Shown: positions 35,648 to 44,640 of the stretch, in pieces
Position numbering within the stretch: position 1 is the stretch's first letter
Layout of the letters: the number at the start of each line of letters is the position of its first letter
The notes under the pieces: generated by a model
Seen by the model: only the letters and a program-made list of their open reading frames with translations
What the model was told of the DNA's origin: nothing
Database searches by the model: none
Assembly (NCBI RefSeq): GCF_020151015.1
Contig: NZ_CP083746.1
Span: 1,207,001 to 1,271,000 of the forward strand
DNA: 64,000 nucleotides
Origin: Pseudomonas sp. p1(2021b)
GTDB lineage: Bacteria; Pseudomonadota; Gammaproteobacteria; Pseudomonadales; Pseudomonadaceae
Reading direction: 5' to 3'
Made by a program: the position numbers and the translations under genes

Positions 35648-36450
35648 TTGAGCAGCTCCCGGCAGACCGGCTTGTCGTGGGCTGCGCCCAGCAGCTCGCA
35701 GATCGTGCCGCACAGCTCGGTCTGCAAGGGCTTGGCTGCGGGGTCGAGGCTGAACGCCTCGCCGAACACGAACAACGGCACTTCACGCTCCTCGGCCAGC
35801 AGGCCGTTGTGCGAGCGGTCGTTGTTCATGCCGTGATCAGCGGTCACCAGCACCTGGTAGCCCTCTTCGAGCCAGCGTGGCAAGTAGTCGGCCAGGAGGA
35901 TGTCGACGCAGCGTGCGGCGTTGCGGTACTGACTGCTGTCCAGGCCATGACGATGGCCGGCGTCATCGATGTTCATCGGGTGTACGAGCAGGAAGTTCGG
36001 GGCATGGCGACGGCGCAGGTACTCGGCGTCGGCCAGCAGGTGCGAGTCGGGGTAATGGTCGGCGTAGTAGAACAGCCCGTGCTGGATGGGCAGCTTAGGT
36101 GCATGGGTGTGACGGTCGCGCAGCGGGTCGAAGGGCGAGCGGTTGTACAGCTCGCTGATCCAGTGGTAGGCCGCCGCCGCGGTGCCCAAGCCCGCTTCGC
36201 GGGCGTAGTGGAAGACGCTGCGTTGGTTCGACAGGCGGTTGACGTTGTTGTGCACGATGCCGCTGTCGATGGGGGCCACGCCGGTGAGGATGCATTCGTA
36301 CAGGGGCCGTGACAGCGACGGCAGCTCGCATTCGATGCGGTACAGCGCGGCGCGGTCAGCTTCGACATAGGCGTGCAGGTGGCCCATGGCATGGTGGGCG
36401 ACCTGGTGGTTGAGACCGTCGAGCAGGACCAGGATGACGTTGTGGTTCAT
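35644..36450 (-). CDS. Alkaline-phosphatase-superfamily enzyme (NPP-like), cytoplasmic
   Basis: 268 residues from ATG 36450. The first metal Asp is in NVILVLLDGLNHQ. The probable nucleophile Ser is in ELPSLSRPLYECILTGVAP, placed like the Thr of nucleotide pyrophosphatase/phosphodiesterases. The later metal ligands are in NIDDAGHRHG and VTADHGMNND. No signal peptide is present, so it works in the cytoplasm on imported material. Possible roles are a phosphodiesterase, phosphomonoesterase or phosphonoacetate-hydrolase-like enzyme. The upstream part of the frame is translated REP sequence and is not real protein. Confidence 0.78.
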   Translation of the reverse strand: MNHNVILVLLDGLNHQVAHHAMGHLHAYVEADRAALYRIECELPSLSRPLYECILTGVAPIDSGIVHNNVNRLSNQRSVFHYAREAGLGTAAAAYHWISELYNRSPFDPLRDRHTHAPKLPIQHGLFYYADHYPDSHLLADAEYLRRRHAPNFLLVHPMNIDDAGHRHGLDSSQYRNAARCVDILLADYLPRWLEEGYQVLVTADHGMNNDRSHNGLLAEEREVPLFVFGEAFSLDPAAKPLQTELCGTICELLGAAHDKPVCRELLK

Positions 36451-36477
36451 AAGCGCTCCGCAGAGGGCGACGACGCC

Positions 36478-36571
36478 CCTGTAGGAGCGGGCTTGTCCCG
36501 CGATGGCGTCAATCCTGCAGACGCGGTTGTCTGACCTGACGCCATCGCGGGGCAAGCCCGCGCCCACAGGG
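36478..36571. repeat. REP pair within the ABC operon
   Basis: TAGGAGCGGGCTTGTCCCGC and an inverted copy (GCGGGGCAAGCCCGC), between the binding-protein and phosphatase genes. A REP here may stabilise the upstream binding-protein mRNA so that this component is made in excess, as in the malEFG operon. Confidence 0.78.
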
Positions 36572-36582
36572 CGTGAGCCGCC

Positions 36583-37647
36583 TCATTCCATCTCGATGAT
36601 CACTTGCTCCTGCCACATCTGCGGCAGTTTCTTGGAGGTCGCTTCCCAGGCCTCGGCATTCTTGATCGGCTGCGCCGCACGGTATTGCTCGTTGGGCAGC
36701 AGCTTGGCCTGCACCTCGGCCGGCAGCTTCAGGTGCTCGGCGCGAATCGGTCGGGCATGGCCGATGGCCAGGTTGGTCTGGCCGGCATCGCTGAAGATGT
36801 ACTCACGGGTGAGCTTGGCGGCGTTGGGGTGTTTGGCGTACTTGTTGATGATGGTGGTGTAGCCGGAGATCACCGAACCGTCGGAGGGGATCAGCACCTC
36901 GAAGCGCTTGGGATCGATCTGCTCGCGGTAGCTCAGGCCATTGAAGTCCCACACCACGCCGACCTCCACTTCGCCCTTCTCGAGGGTCTGGATGGTCGGG
37001 TTGGCCAGCGACAGGCGCTTGTCCTGGGCCAGCTTGGTGAACAGTTGCAGGCCCGGCTCGATGTTGCTTTCGTCGCCTTTATAGGCGATGGCAGCGGCCA
37101 GCACGCCGTTGGCAGCCTGGGCGGCGGTACCGACGTCACCGATGGCGACCTTGTACGTGCCTTTTTCCAGGTCGTGCCAGGTTTTCGGGCGCTCGCCTTC
37201 CTTGACCAGGTCCTTGTTGATGATGAAGGCGATGGTGCCGGTATAGGCCAGGGCCCAGTGGCCGTCCTGATCCTTGGCCCAGGCGGGTACCTGGTCCCAG
37301 GTGCTTGGCTTGTAGGGCTGGGTCACGCCCTTGGTCACGGCGATGGGGCCGAAGGCGGCGCCCACATCGCCGATATCGGCGCTGGCGTTGCTCTTCTCGG
37401 CGTCGAACTTGGCGATTTCCTGGGCAGAGCTCATGTCGGTGTCGCTGTGCTTGAGGCCGTACTTGCTGGCCAGGTCCGCCCAGGTACCTTTCCAGTTGGC
37501 CCAGGCATCGGGCATGCCCACGCTGTTGATCACACCTTCCTTGCGAGCGGCCTCTTCCAGGGCCTTGAGGTCGGTACCGGCGGCCATGGCCGAAGTGCAC
37601 AGGGCGATGGTCGAGCCGAGCAGTGACGCCATGAAGAACGTTTTCAT
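36583..37647 (-). CDS. ABC importer periplasmic binding protein
   Basis: 354 residues from ATG 37647 with AAAGGAG upstream. The signal peptide is KTFFMASLLGSTIALCTSAM, cut near AAG. The mature chain is a family-1-type solute-binding protein (DIGDVGAAFGPIAVTKGVTQ, LAYTGTIAFIINKDLV, GVVWDFNGLSY) like the PhnS, iron and polyamine groups. It is the first gene of the operon and would deliver ligand to the two permeases. The longer frame to 37929 has no ribosome site or signal peptide. Confidence 0.86.
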   Translation of the reverse strand: MKTFFMASLLGSTIALCTSAMAAGTDLKALEEAARKEGVINSVGMPDAWANWKGTWADLASKYGLKHSDTDMSSAQEIAKFDAEKSNASADIGDVGAAFGPIAVTKGVTQPYKPSTWDQVPAWAKDQDGHWALAYTGTIAFIINKDLVKEGERPKTWHDLEKGTYKVAIGDVGTAAQAANGVLAAAIAYKGDESNIEPGLQLFTKLAQDKRLSLANPTIQTLEKGEVEVGVVWDFNGLSYREQIDPKRFEVLIPSDGSVISGYTTIINKYAKHPNAAKLTREYIFSDAGQTNLAIGHARPIRAEHLKLPAEVQAKLLPNEQYRAAQPIKNAEAWEATSKKLPQMWQEQVIIEME

Positions 37648-37945
37648 CCGAAGCTCCTTTGCTAGGGCCTTGCAATGTTGTGATGTGAGGAAACCCATGC
37701 TTGCGAACGTGTGGTCTAGGTCAGCAAACCTCGAGCCAAGGTAGGCCGGTTGCGTGACAGTTTGATGTAAGGCCTGGGCGTGAAAATGCGCGCCGGGGCC
37801 CTGGCAGTACAGCGTAGACCAGATCCCAGGCCTTGAATCCCGGGGCCTGGGCCTGTCCTGCCAGGTGCGGGACGAGGGCTTTGTCACAGGATGTTCATGG
37901 GCTGTGCCTAGGCTTGCGCTAATCTCCAATGGCCCTGTTCTGGGG

Positions 37946-37959
37946 CTGGACTAGTCCAG
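37946..37959. promoter_or_regulatory. Palindrome before the GntR gene, probable operator
   Basis: CTGGACTAGTCCAG is a perfect 14-bp palindrome 14 bp before the GntR start and about 300 bp before the divergent ABC operon. HutC-type GntR proteins usually bind such dyads with a central CTAG or TATA. Confidence 0.55.
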
Positions 37960-37973
37960 ATAGGTAACCTTCG

Positions 37974-38687
37974 ATGCAATCGACGCCACCGCGCGCGGTA
38001 ACAGCCATCTGCCATGCGTTGCAGGAGCAGATCGAACACGGCCTGCTGGCGCCGGGGGGCAAGCTGCCGGCCGAGCGCAAGTTGAGCGAGGTGTTCGATA
38101 CCACGCGTATCACCTTGCGCGAGGCGCTGGTACAGCTGGAGGCGCAGGGGTTGATCTACCGGGAGGAGCGCCGGGGCTGGTTCGTGGCACCCGAGCGGCT
38201 GACCTACGACCTGGTCGAGCGCAGCCATTTCCATGCCATGGTGCGTGCCCAGGGGCGGGAGCCGGGCACCGAGCTGTTGTCGGCGCGGTTGCAGCCGGCG
38301 CCGGCGGCGATCTGTGCACGGCTGGGGTTGCCAGCGCTGTCGAGCGTGGTGCGTATCTGCCGCTTGCGGCGCATCGATGGGCGGGCGGTGCTGTATGCCG
38401 AGCACTACCTCAACCCACAGTATTTCCCCGGCATCCTGGGCCAGGACCTGGGGCAGTCGCTGACCGAGATCTATGCCCGTGAGTTCGGCATCCGCTACGG
38501 GCGGGTGTGCTTCGAGATCCTGCCCACGGCCTTGCCGGGGGCGGCCGCGGCGGCGCTGAAGGTTTCAGCGGGCAGTGCGGGGTTGCACGTCACGCGGGTC
38601 AACAGCGACCAGCATGGGCATGTGATCGATTGCGACCTGGAGTATTGGCGGCATGATGCCATTCGCATCCGGGCAGAGGTGGGGTAG
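37974..38687 (+). CDS. GntR-family regulator with UTRA domain (PhnF/HutC type)
   Basis: 237 residues. The N-terminal winged HTH (LPAERKLSEVFDTTRITLRE, ALVQLEAQGLIYREERRGWF) is followed by a UTRA effector domain (~75-235). This subclass includes PhnF, which regulates phosphonate genes. It is divergent from the ABC operon at 32370-37647, so it most likely controls it, with the transported organic phosphorus compound or a derivative as effector. Confidence 0.85.
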   Translation: MQSTPPRAVTAICHALQEQIEHGLLAPGGKLPAERKLSEVFDTTRITLREALVQLEAQGLIYREERRGWFVAPERLTYDLVERSHFHAMVRAQGREPGTELLSARLQPAPAAICARLGLPALSSVVRICRLRRIDGRAVLYAEHYLNPQYFPGILGQDLGQSLTEIYAREFGIRYGRVCFEILPTALPGAAAAALKVSAGSAGLHVTRVNSDQHGHVIDCDLEYWRHDAIRIRAEVG

Positions 38688-38702
38688 TGGCGCGAAGCAG
38701 CC

Positions 38703-40859
38703 CTAGTTGCCAGCCCCGCCGGCCTCGCTCATGCCACCCCCGCCGGCTGTCACCACCTGCACCGACAGCCGCGGCGTCGCCAGGTCCAGCCCCGCCTCAT
38801 CCAGCTGCCGCTTCAACGCCAGGTTGAACGCCCGCGACACTTCCCATTGCTTGATCGGCGCCGTCTTGAACCGCGCCCGCAGGATCGCCGACCCCGACTC
38901 GAAACTCTCCACCCCTTGCAGCTCCAGCGGCGACCAGATATTGCGCCGCATCAGCGGGTCGTTGCGCAGCTTCTGCCCCACCTCGCGGATCAACGTGATG
39001 GCCTGGTCGATGTTCATGCTGTGCGGGATCGCCACGCGGAAGATCGCGTAGCCGAACTCGCGCGAGTAGTTCTTGATGCTCTTGATCTCGCTGAACGGAA
39101 TGGTATGCACGATCCCGTCGATATCCCGCAGGCGCACGGTACGGATGGTCAGGCCCTCCACCGTGCCCAGGTGGCCACCGACATCCACATAGTCGTCGAT
39201 GGCCAGGGAGTCCTCGATGATGATGAACAGCCCCGTGATCAGGTCCGCCACCAGTGACTGGGCACCGAAGCCGATGGCAAGGCCGATGACACCGGCACCG
39301 GCCAGCAACGGCGTGACGTTCATGCCCATGTTGGCCAGGGCGACGATCACCGCGATGATGAAGATCGCCACGAACATCACGTTGCGGATCAACGGCATCA
39401 TCGTCTGCGCGCGGGCATTGGCCAGGCCTCGGCGCGAGCGCACCAGGGCATGGTGCACGGCGGTGTCGGCCAGGATCCAGACCAGCCAGGCAGCGATCAA
39501 GGTTCCGGCCAGGCCCAGCACGCGCACGCTGACTTCGTGCCCGCTGCCCTCGGCGAAATTGATCATCGACAGCCCCCAGACCCGCAGGCCCAGTTCGATG
39601 AAGACCAGCCAGATGAACAGGTGCACCAGCGCATAGGCAAAGTTGCGCAGGCGCTCGGCATAGACCTCCTGGCGCCGATTGGCCCGCTTGGGGTTGGCGG
39701 CGTGGCGGCGCACCAGGCCGTTGAGCACCATGCACACCACCACCAGCACCGTGCACATCAGCGATTGGCGCAGCGCCGTGCTGGTATCGCCGGCGGACAC
39801 GAAGGTGGCGAACAACGAGATCGCCACCAGGATCAACGCTGGCACGAACCAGAAGCTGCCGAGGATCTCGATGGTGTCGCTCAGGGTGCGGCGGGTCAGG
39901 CGGCGCGACAGGGGCTGGTTGCGGATCAGGTGGGCGATGGGGCGGCGGAAGCGCAGGATGAACAGGCCCGTGCATATTGCCGCCACCACATTGGCCAGGG
40001 TCGCCAGGGTGTGGGCCAGGTGGCTGCCCAGGGCGGTGGTCATGCGCGGGTCGCTCATCGCCTCGCCGAACGCGGCGAAGCTGCCGATCAACCACAGCGG
40101 GCGGAACGCCTGGCGCCGCAGGATGTGCAAGGCCTGGTGGCGATGGGGGCCGTCGAGCAGGGAGAAGGCGATCACGCAGATCGCCGAGAACAGCGTGCCC
40201 ACCACCAGCGCATAGGCCAGCACCATGGCCAGCGACTTGCCCAGCGAGGAGGGCAGGGCGAAGCTCAGGTAAACGGTGAACACCAAGGCGACCAGCCATG
40301 GCCCCAACTTGCGCAAGGCGAAGCGCACCAGGTCCCAGGTCCGCGGGTGCTGCGGCAGCTCTTCGCTCAGGACGAAGCGCAGGCGCACGCGGTGGCCGAT
40401 CCAGTTGAAGGCGTAGGCCAGCAGGCTCCAGACCGCGATGATCGCGGCAAAGCCGAACAGGATCGCCGGCCATTGGTGCACCGGCACCACCAAGGCCGCC
40501 AGTTCGTCCTGGGCCTGGTCGATCTCCATCGACCAACGCCGGAACGGGCTGGCCTCACCGCTGAACTGCTTCTCCAGGTCATGCAAGGCACCGCCGATCA
40601 GGCCCAGTACGCCTTGTTCGGCGCTGGGCTGCGACTGTTTGGTGGCATCGCGCAGTTTCTTCAGGTCGTTGAGCAACTGGGTGCGCTGCTGGTCGTTCTC
40701 CAGGTTCTTGATCACCTCGTCCAGCGACTGGCCCAAGGGTTGCGTCGCTTCCGGTTGCGCAGGCTTGCCCGCACCTAGCAGGCCGGGCAGGCCGGCGGCC
40801 TGGACGGGAGCGATGAAGAGAAACAGCAACAGGGCAAGGCAACGCAGGAGGGCAGGCAC
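38703..40859 (-). CDS. MscS-family mechanosensitive ion channel, large form
   Basis: 718 residues. A signal peptide (LRCLALLLFLFIAPVQA) precedes a periplasmic helical region (LDEVIKNLENDQQRTQLL), about ten membrane helices, and the MscS pore helix GAGVIGLAIGFGAQSLV at about residue 520 followed by the beta domain (IDDYVDVGGHLGTVEGLTIR). It opens in response to membrane tension and lets solutes out during hypo-osmotic shock. It is longer than E. coli MscS (286 aa) and nearer to YbiO/YbdG-like forms. Confidence 0.87.
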   Translation of the reverse strand: MPALLRCLALLLFLFIAPVQAAGLPGLLGAGKPAQPEATQPLGQSLDEVIKNLENDQQRTQLLNDLKKLRDATKQSQPSAEQGVLGLIGGALHDLEKQFSGEASPFRRWSMEIDQAQDELAALVVPVHQWPAILFGFAAIIAVWSLLAYAFNWIGHRVRLRFVLSEELPQHPRTWDLVRFALRKLGPWLVALVFTVYLSFALPSSLGKSLAMVLAYALVVGTLFSAICVIAFSLLDGPHRHQALHILRRQAFRPLWLIGSFAAFGEAMSDPRMTTALGSHLAHTLATLANVVAAICTGLFILRFRRPIAHLIRNQPLSRRLTRRTLSDTIEILGSFWFVPALILVAISLFATFVSAGDTSTALRQSLMCTVLVVVCMVLNGLVRRHAANPKRANRRQEVYAERLRNFAYALVHLFIWLVFIELGLRVWGLSMINFAEGSGHEVSVRVLGLAGTLIAAWLVWILADTAVHHALVRSRRGLANARAQTMMPLIRNVMFVAIFIIAVIVALANMGMNVTPLLAGAGVIGLAIGFGAQSLVADLITGLFIIIEDSLAIDDYVDVGGHLGTVEGLTIRTVRLRDIDGIVHTIPFSEIKSIKNYSREFGYAIFRVAIPHSMNIDQAITLIREVGQKLRNDPLMRRNIWSPLELQGVESFESGSAILRARFKTAPIKQWEVSRAFNLALKRQLDEAGLDLATPRLSVQVVTAGGGGMSEAGGAGN

Positions 40860-40906
40860 CGAAAATCTACCTCAGGGCAAACGATTGCCGCAGTGTAGAG
40901 GATTTT

Positions 40907-41071
40907 TCAGGTCAGTTTCGCGAGGATCTTCCAGCACATGATGCCGAAAATGCCGAGGGTGCCGATCCACATCATCAGTACGCCGACATTGCGTTCGCGC
41001 AGGCTGAAGCCGATGGTCAACAGCAGCAGGCCGATGAACACCGGCAGGAACAGGGAAAGGAACGGCGACAT
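40907..41071 (-). CDS. Small membrane protein, hypothetical (54 aa)
   Basis: 54 residues from ATG 41071, which has GGAAAGG-like purines nearby. Two hydrophobic helices (SLFLPVFIGLLLLTIGFSL and GVLMMWIGTLGIFGIMCWKI) flank a short RERN loop and nearly fill the protein. No named family was recognised. It lies 47 bp before the MscS gene in the same direction and may be co-transcribed with it. Confidence 0.6.
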   Translation of the reverse strand: MSPFLSLFLPVFIGLLLLTIGFSLRERNVGVLMMWIGTLGIFGIMCWKILAKLT

Positions 41072-41156
41072 GAACAGGCATCCTTCTACATGATGGCAAT
41101 GTAGTAAGCATAGCGGGTTGGGCAGCCGTGGGCATTGATCCGGGTTAGGTGTTGTC

Positions 41157-41247
41157 CCCATCGCCGGCAAGCCGGCTCCCACCGGTCCTGCGTGCTCTTA
41201 GAGACACCGCTATACCTGTGGGAGTCGGCTTGCCGGCGATCGGGCGG
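41157..41247. repeat. REP-like pair, GCCGGCTTGCCGGC subtype
   Basis: CATCGCCGGCAAGCCGGCTC (41159-41178) and its inverted counterpart GTCGGCTTGCCGGCGAT lie directly after the apeB stop. Same subtype as at 28801. Confidence 0.72.
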
Positions 41248-41254
41248 TACGGTT

Positions 41255-42544
41255 TCAGGGCAACTCGCGACTGCGATAGAACGCGGTCAATACCTTCACC
41301 AGGTGCGCCAGGTCGTGGCTGCCGCACAGTTCGCGAATCGAGTGCATGGCGAAGGTCGGCAGGCCGATGTCGACGGTGCGCACGCCCAGGTGGCTGGCGG
41401 TGATCGGGCCGATGGTCGAGCCGCAGCCCATGTCGCTGCGTACCACGAAGCTTTGCACCGGCACTTCCTCGGCCATGCACAGGTGGCGGAAGAACCCGGC
41501 GGTCTCGCTGTTGGTGGCGTAGCGCTGGTTGTTGTTGACCTTGATCACGGGCCCGGCGTTGAGCTTGGGCCCGTGGTTGCCGTCGTGCTTGTCGGCGTAG
41601 TTGGGGTGCACGCCGTGGGCGTTGTCGGCCGACACCAGCAGCGAGCGCTGGAGGGTGCGCACGTAGTCGTCGCCGTCGGGCAGCAGGCGTTGCAGGGTCT
41701 GTTCGAGCATCGGGCCATCGGCGCCGCACGCTGAGCAGGAACCGACTTCCTCGTGGTCGTTGCACACCAGCACGCAGGTCTCGTCGCTGTCGGCGGCCAG
41801 CAGCGCCTGCAGGCCGGCGTAGCACGACAGCAGGTTGTCCAGGCGGGCACCGGCGATGAAGTCGCCGTTCAGGCCGACCAGTGCGGCGTCCTGGGTGTCA
41901 TAGAAGCTCAGCTCATAGTCCAGCACCACGTCGGCGTTGAGCTCGTGCTCGCGCGCCAGCTGCTCGGTGAGCAGGGCGCGGAAGTCGACCCGCTCGTCAC
42001 CGGCAACCTGGGCCAGGATCGGCGGCAGCTCGGTCTGCGGGTTGATTGCCCAGCCTTCGTTGGCGGTGCGGTTGAGGTGGATGGCCAGGTTGGGGATAAC
42101 CGCGATCGGCAGCTTGAAGTCCACCAGCTGGCTCTCGACCTTGCCGTCGCGGCGGAAGGTGACTCGGCCGGCCAGGGACAGGTCGCGGTCGAACCAGGGC
42201 GCGAGCAGGGCGCCGCCATAGACTTCGACGCCCAACTGCAGGAAACCATGGCGCTGCAGTTCTGGCTGTGGCTTGACCCGCAGGCAAGGGCTGTCGGTAT
42301 GGGCGCCGACCATGCGGATGCCGCCGATCAGGGGCGATTGCCTGCCCAGCTTGATGGCGATGATCGAGGAGTCGTTGCGGGTGACGTAGTAGCGGCCACC
42401 GGGCACCGTGGCCCAGCTGTCGCGTTCGTCCAGACGCTGGTAGCCGGCGGCCTCCAGGCGCTGGGCGAGGCTCGCGGTGGCATGGAAGGGCGTCGGGGAA
42501 GCCTTGAGGAAATCGATCAGGCCAGCATTCAGGGAATCGCGCAT
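41255..42544 (-). CDS. apeB: M18 family aminopeptidase
   Basis: 429 residues and a full M18 metallopeptidase. Metal ligand motifs are [31 protein letters not shown] and [12 protein letters not shown]. The dodecameric enzymes cut acidic (or other) N-terminal residues from peptides in the cytoplasm using zinc or cobalt. From memory it is syntenic with apeB near minCDE in P. aeruginosa, and the local order rluA-minEDC fits. Confidence 0.93.
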   Translation of the reverse strand: MRDSLNAGLIDFLKASPTPFHATASLAQRLEAAGYQRLDERDSWATVPGGRYYVTRNDSSIIAIKLGRQSPLIGGIRMVGAHTDSPCLRVKPQPELQRHGFLQLGVEVYGGALLAPWFDRDLSLAGRVTFRRDGKVESQLVDFKLPIAVIPNLAIHLNRTANEGWAINPQTELPPILAQVAGDERVDFRALLTEQLAREHELNADVVLDYELSFYDTQDAALVGLNGDFIAGARLDNLLSCYAGLQALLAADSDETCVLVCNDHEEVGSCSACGADGPMLEQTLQRLLPDGDDYVRTLQRSLLVSADNAHGVHPNYADKHDGNHGPKLNAGPVIKVNNNQRYATNSETAGFFRHLCMAEEVPVQSFVVRSDMGCGSTIGPITASHLGVRTVDIGLPTFAMHSIRELCGSHDLAHLVKVLTAFYRSRELP

Positions 42545-42596
42545 AACTCACTCCAGACAGCAGTGGCGCGAGTTTAGCGCAGTTGCCCATGAATTT

Positions 42597-42677
42597 GTCG
42601 CGGCGTCTTCGCGGGTAAACCCGCTCCCACAGGGATGGCGCAGGGCCTGTGGGAGCGGGTTTACCCGCGAAGCGACC
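42597..42677. repeat. REP-like pair, GGGTTTACCC subtype
   Basis: GTCGCGGCGTCTTCGCGGGT...TTACCCGCGAAGCGACCG, with the variant core GCGGGTTTACCCGC in inverted copies. A further core variant, between apeB and rluA. Confidence 0.7.
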
Positions 42678-42689
42678 GCTTCACGCGCC

Positions 42690-43325
42690 TCAGAACGGCG
42701 CCGGGCACTCGAACTTCAGGCGCTCCCCGGACACCGGGTGGGTAAAGCTCAGCATCGAGGCATGCAGGCACAGCCGCTCATGGGCCGCCAGCGCCTCGGG
42801 GTTGGCGTACAGCCGGTCGCCCAGCAGCGGGTGGCCGATCGACAACATGTGCACGCGCAACTGGTGCGAACGCCCGGTGATCGGGGTCAGCTCCACCCGG
42901 CAGTGGTCGGCGCAACGCTCGAGCACGCGCCAGAAGGTCAGGGCATGCTTGCCGTGCTCGTGGTCCACCACATGGCGCGGCTTGGTCGGCGGGTCGTAGC
43001 GCAGGGGCAGGTCGATGCTGCCGCTGTCCAACGCCGGCTGGCCCCAGCACAGGGCGGTGTAGGCCTTCTCGGTCTCGCGGTCATGGAACTGGCGCGACAG
43101 CTCGCGATGGCTGTCGGCATCGCGGGCCAGCAGGATGATGCCGGAGGTCTCCCAGTCCAGGCGATGGACGATCAGGGCATCGGGGTAGCCGTTTTCCTGC
43201 AGGCGGGTGATCAGGCAGTCCTTGTTGTCCTCGGCGCGGCCCGGCACCGACAGCAGCAGGGTGGGCTTGTTGACCACCAGGATGGCGTCGTCTTCGAAGA
43301 GGATCTGGATGTTCGACAGCGGCAT
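42690..43325 (-). CDS. rluA: RluA-family pseudouridine synthase
   Basis: 211 residues. The catalytic motif is ALIVHRLDWETSGIILLA (Asp of HRLDxxTSG). Later motifs PITGRSHQLRVHMLSIGHPL and YANPEA complete the RluA fold. There is no S4 domain, and the length is like RluA, which modifies 23S rRNA U746 and tRNA U32. The neighbour minE fits the common pseudomonad order. Confidence 0.9.
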   Translation of the reverse strand: MPLSNIQILFEDDAILVVNKPTLLLSVPGRAEDNKDCLITRLQENGYPDALIVHRLDWETSGIILLARDADSHRELSRQFHDRETEKAYTALCWGQPALDSGSIDLPLRYDPPTKPRHVVDHEHGKHALTFWRVLERCADHCRVELTPITGRSHQLRVHMLSIGHPLLGDRLYANPEALAAHERLCLHASMLSFTHPVSGERLKFECPAPF

Positions 43326-43359
43326 TGCATGTTCCCTGGGGAGACGGTGTAGACCACAG

Positions 43360-43463
43360 GGGCCGCTTCACGGCCCTTTCGCGGCACAAGGCCGCTCCTA
43401 CAGGTACGGTGCAATGCCTGTAGGAGCGGCCTTGTGCCGCGAAAGGGCTGCAAAGCGGCCCCT
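43360..43463. repeat. REP pair (BIME), GGCCTTGTGCC subtype
   Basis: AGGGGCCGCTTCACGGCCC arms enclose two inverted REP copies (CGCGGCACAAGGCCGCTCC and TAGGAGCGGCCTTGTGCCGC). It is located after minE. Confidence 0.8.
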
Positions 43464-43473
43464 GTGCGATGGA

Positions 43474-43728
43474 TCAGCGATCAGGCAGGGTGATGTTCAG
43501 CTCCAGGATCGAGCAGCTACCCTGGTTCTCGAGTTCGATATGCACGTCGTCGCTGCCGATGTTCACATACTTGCGGATCACTTCCAGCAGCTCTTTCTGC
43601 AGGGCAGGCAGGTAATCCGGTTCGCTGCGCTGGCCGCGTTCGTGCGCCACGATGATCTGTAGACGCTCTTTCGCTACCGACGCGCTGCTTTGTTTCTGTC
43701 TGCCACGAAAGAAGTCAAAAAGGTTCAT
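43474..43728 (-). CDS. minE: Cell division topological factor MinE
   Basis: 84 residues. The N-terminal membrane-targeting and MinD-stimulating part ([33 protein letters not shown]) is followed by the dimerisation domain ([18 protein letters not shown]). It triggers MinD ATPase and drives pole-to-pole oscillation. It begins 3 bp after the minD stop, so it is co-translated. Confidence 0.95.
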   Translation of the reverse strand: MNLFDFFRGRQKQSSASVAKERLQIIVAHERGQRSEPDYLPALQKELLEVIRKYVNIGSDDVHIELENQGSCSILELNITLPDR

Positions 43729-43731
43729 GGT

Positions 43732-44544
43732 TTACTTGCCTCCAAACAGGCGCGCGAAGAATCCTTGCTTCTGCACATCGATGAACCGCAGTGGCTTCTC
43801 TTTGCCCAGCAGGCGGTCGACGGTGTCGCTGTACGCCTGGCCGGCATCGCTCTGGTCGTCGAGGATGACCGGGATGCCCTGGTTGGAGGCCTTGAGCACG
43901 GCCTGGGATTCGGGAATCACACCCTTGAGCTTGATCGCCAGGATCTCTTCGACGTCGGCGATGCTGAGCATCTCGCCTTTCTCGACGCGCTCAGGGTGAT
44001 AACGGGTGATCAGCAGGTGTTCCTTGATCGGCTCCTCGCCGTTCTCGGAGCGGCGCGACTTGCTCGACAGGATGCCCAGCATGCGGTCGGAGTCACGGAC
44101 CGAGGACACTTCCGGGTTGGTCACGACGATGGCCTCGTCGGCGAAGTACATCGCCAGGTGGGCGCCTTTCTCGATGCCGGCCGGGGAGTCGCAGATGACG
44201 AAGTCGAAGGTTTCCTTGAGCTCCATCAGCACCTTCTCGACGCCTTCCTGGGTCAGGGCGTCCTTGTCGCGGGTCTGGCTGGCGGCCAGCACGAACAGGT
44301 TCTCCAGGCGCTTGTCCTTGATCAGGGCCTGCTGCAGGTTGGCCTCGCCGTTGACCACGTTGACGAAGTCGTACACCACGCGGCGCTCGCAGCCCATGAT
44401 CAGGTCGAGGTTACGCAGGCCGACGTCGAAGTCGACGATGACAGTCTTGTAGCCGCGCAGAGCGAGGCCGGTACCGATGGCGGCGCTGGTGGTGGTCTTG
44501 CCCACACCCCCCTTGCCGGAAGTAACCACGAGAATCTTGGCCAA
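43732..44544 (-). CDS. minD: Septum site-determining ATPase MinD
   Basis: 270 residues. The deviant Walker A is VTSGKGGVGKTTTSAA; switch regions lie in VIVDFDVGLRNLD and ICDSPAGIEKGA. The C-terminal amphipathic membrane helix is GFFARLFGGK. MinD binds membrane as an ATP dimer and recruits MinC. There is a 96-bp gap to minC, which precedes it on the same strand. Confidence 0.96.
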   Translation of the reverse strand: MAKILVVTSGKGGVGKTTTSAAIGTGLALRGYKTVIVDFDVGLRNLDLIMGCERRVVYDFVNVVNGEANLQQALIKDKRLENLFVLAASQTRDKDALTQEGVEKVLMELKETFDFVICDSPAGIEKGAHLAMYFADEAIVVTNPEVSSVRDSDRMLGILSSKSRRSENGEEPIKEHLLITRYHPERVEKGEMLSIADVEEILAIKLKGVIPESQAVLKASNQGIPVILDDQSDAGQAYSDTVDRLLGKEKPLRFIDVQKQGFFARLFGGK

Positions 44545-44640
44545 GGTGTTTCACCCCTAAATAAATGGGACAGCGGTCCCTGCAAATACGAAAAACGGCA
44601 ACAAGAAAAAAGTTGCGCTAAAAATGCCGGCAAGTATCCG

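Noticed and set aside
36451..36567. 39-residue N-terminal extension of the alkaline-phosphatase-family protein
   Set aside because: It is translated REP sequence (GQARSY-like peptides occur wherever REPs are read) and the ATG at 36450 fits the fold start.
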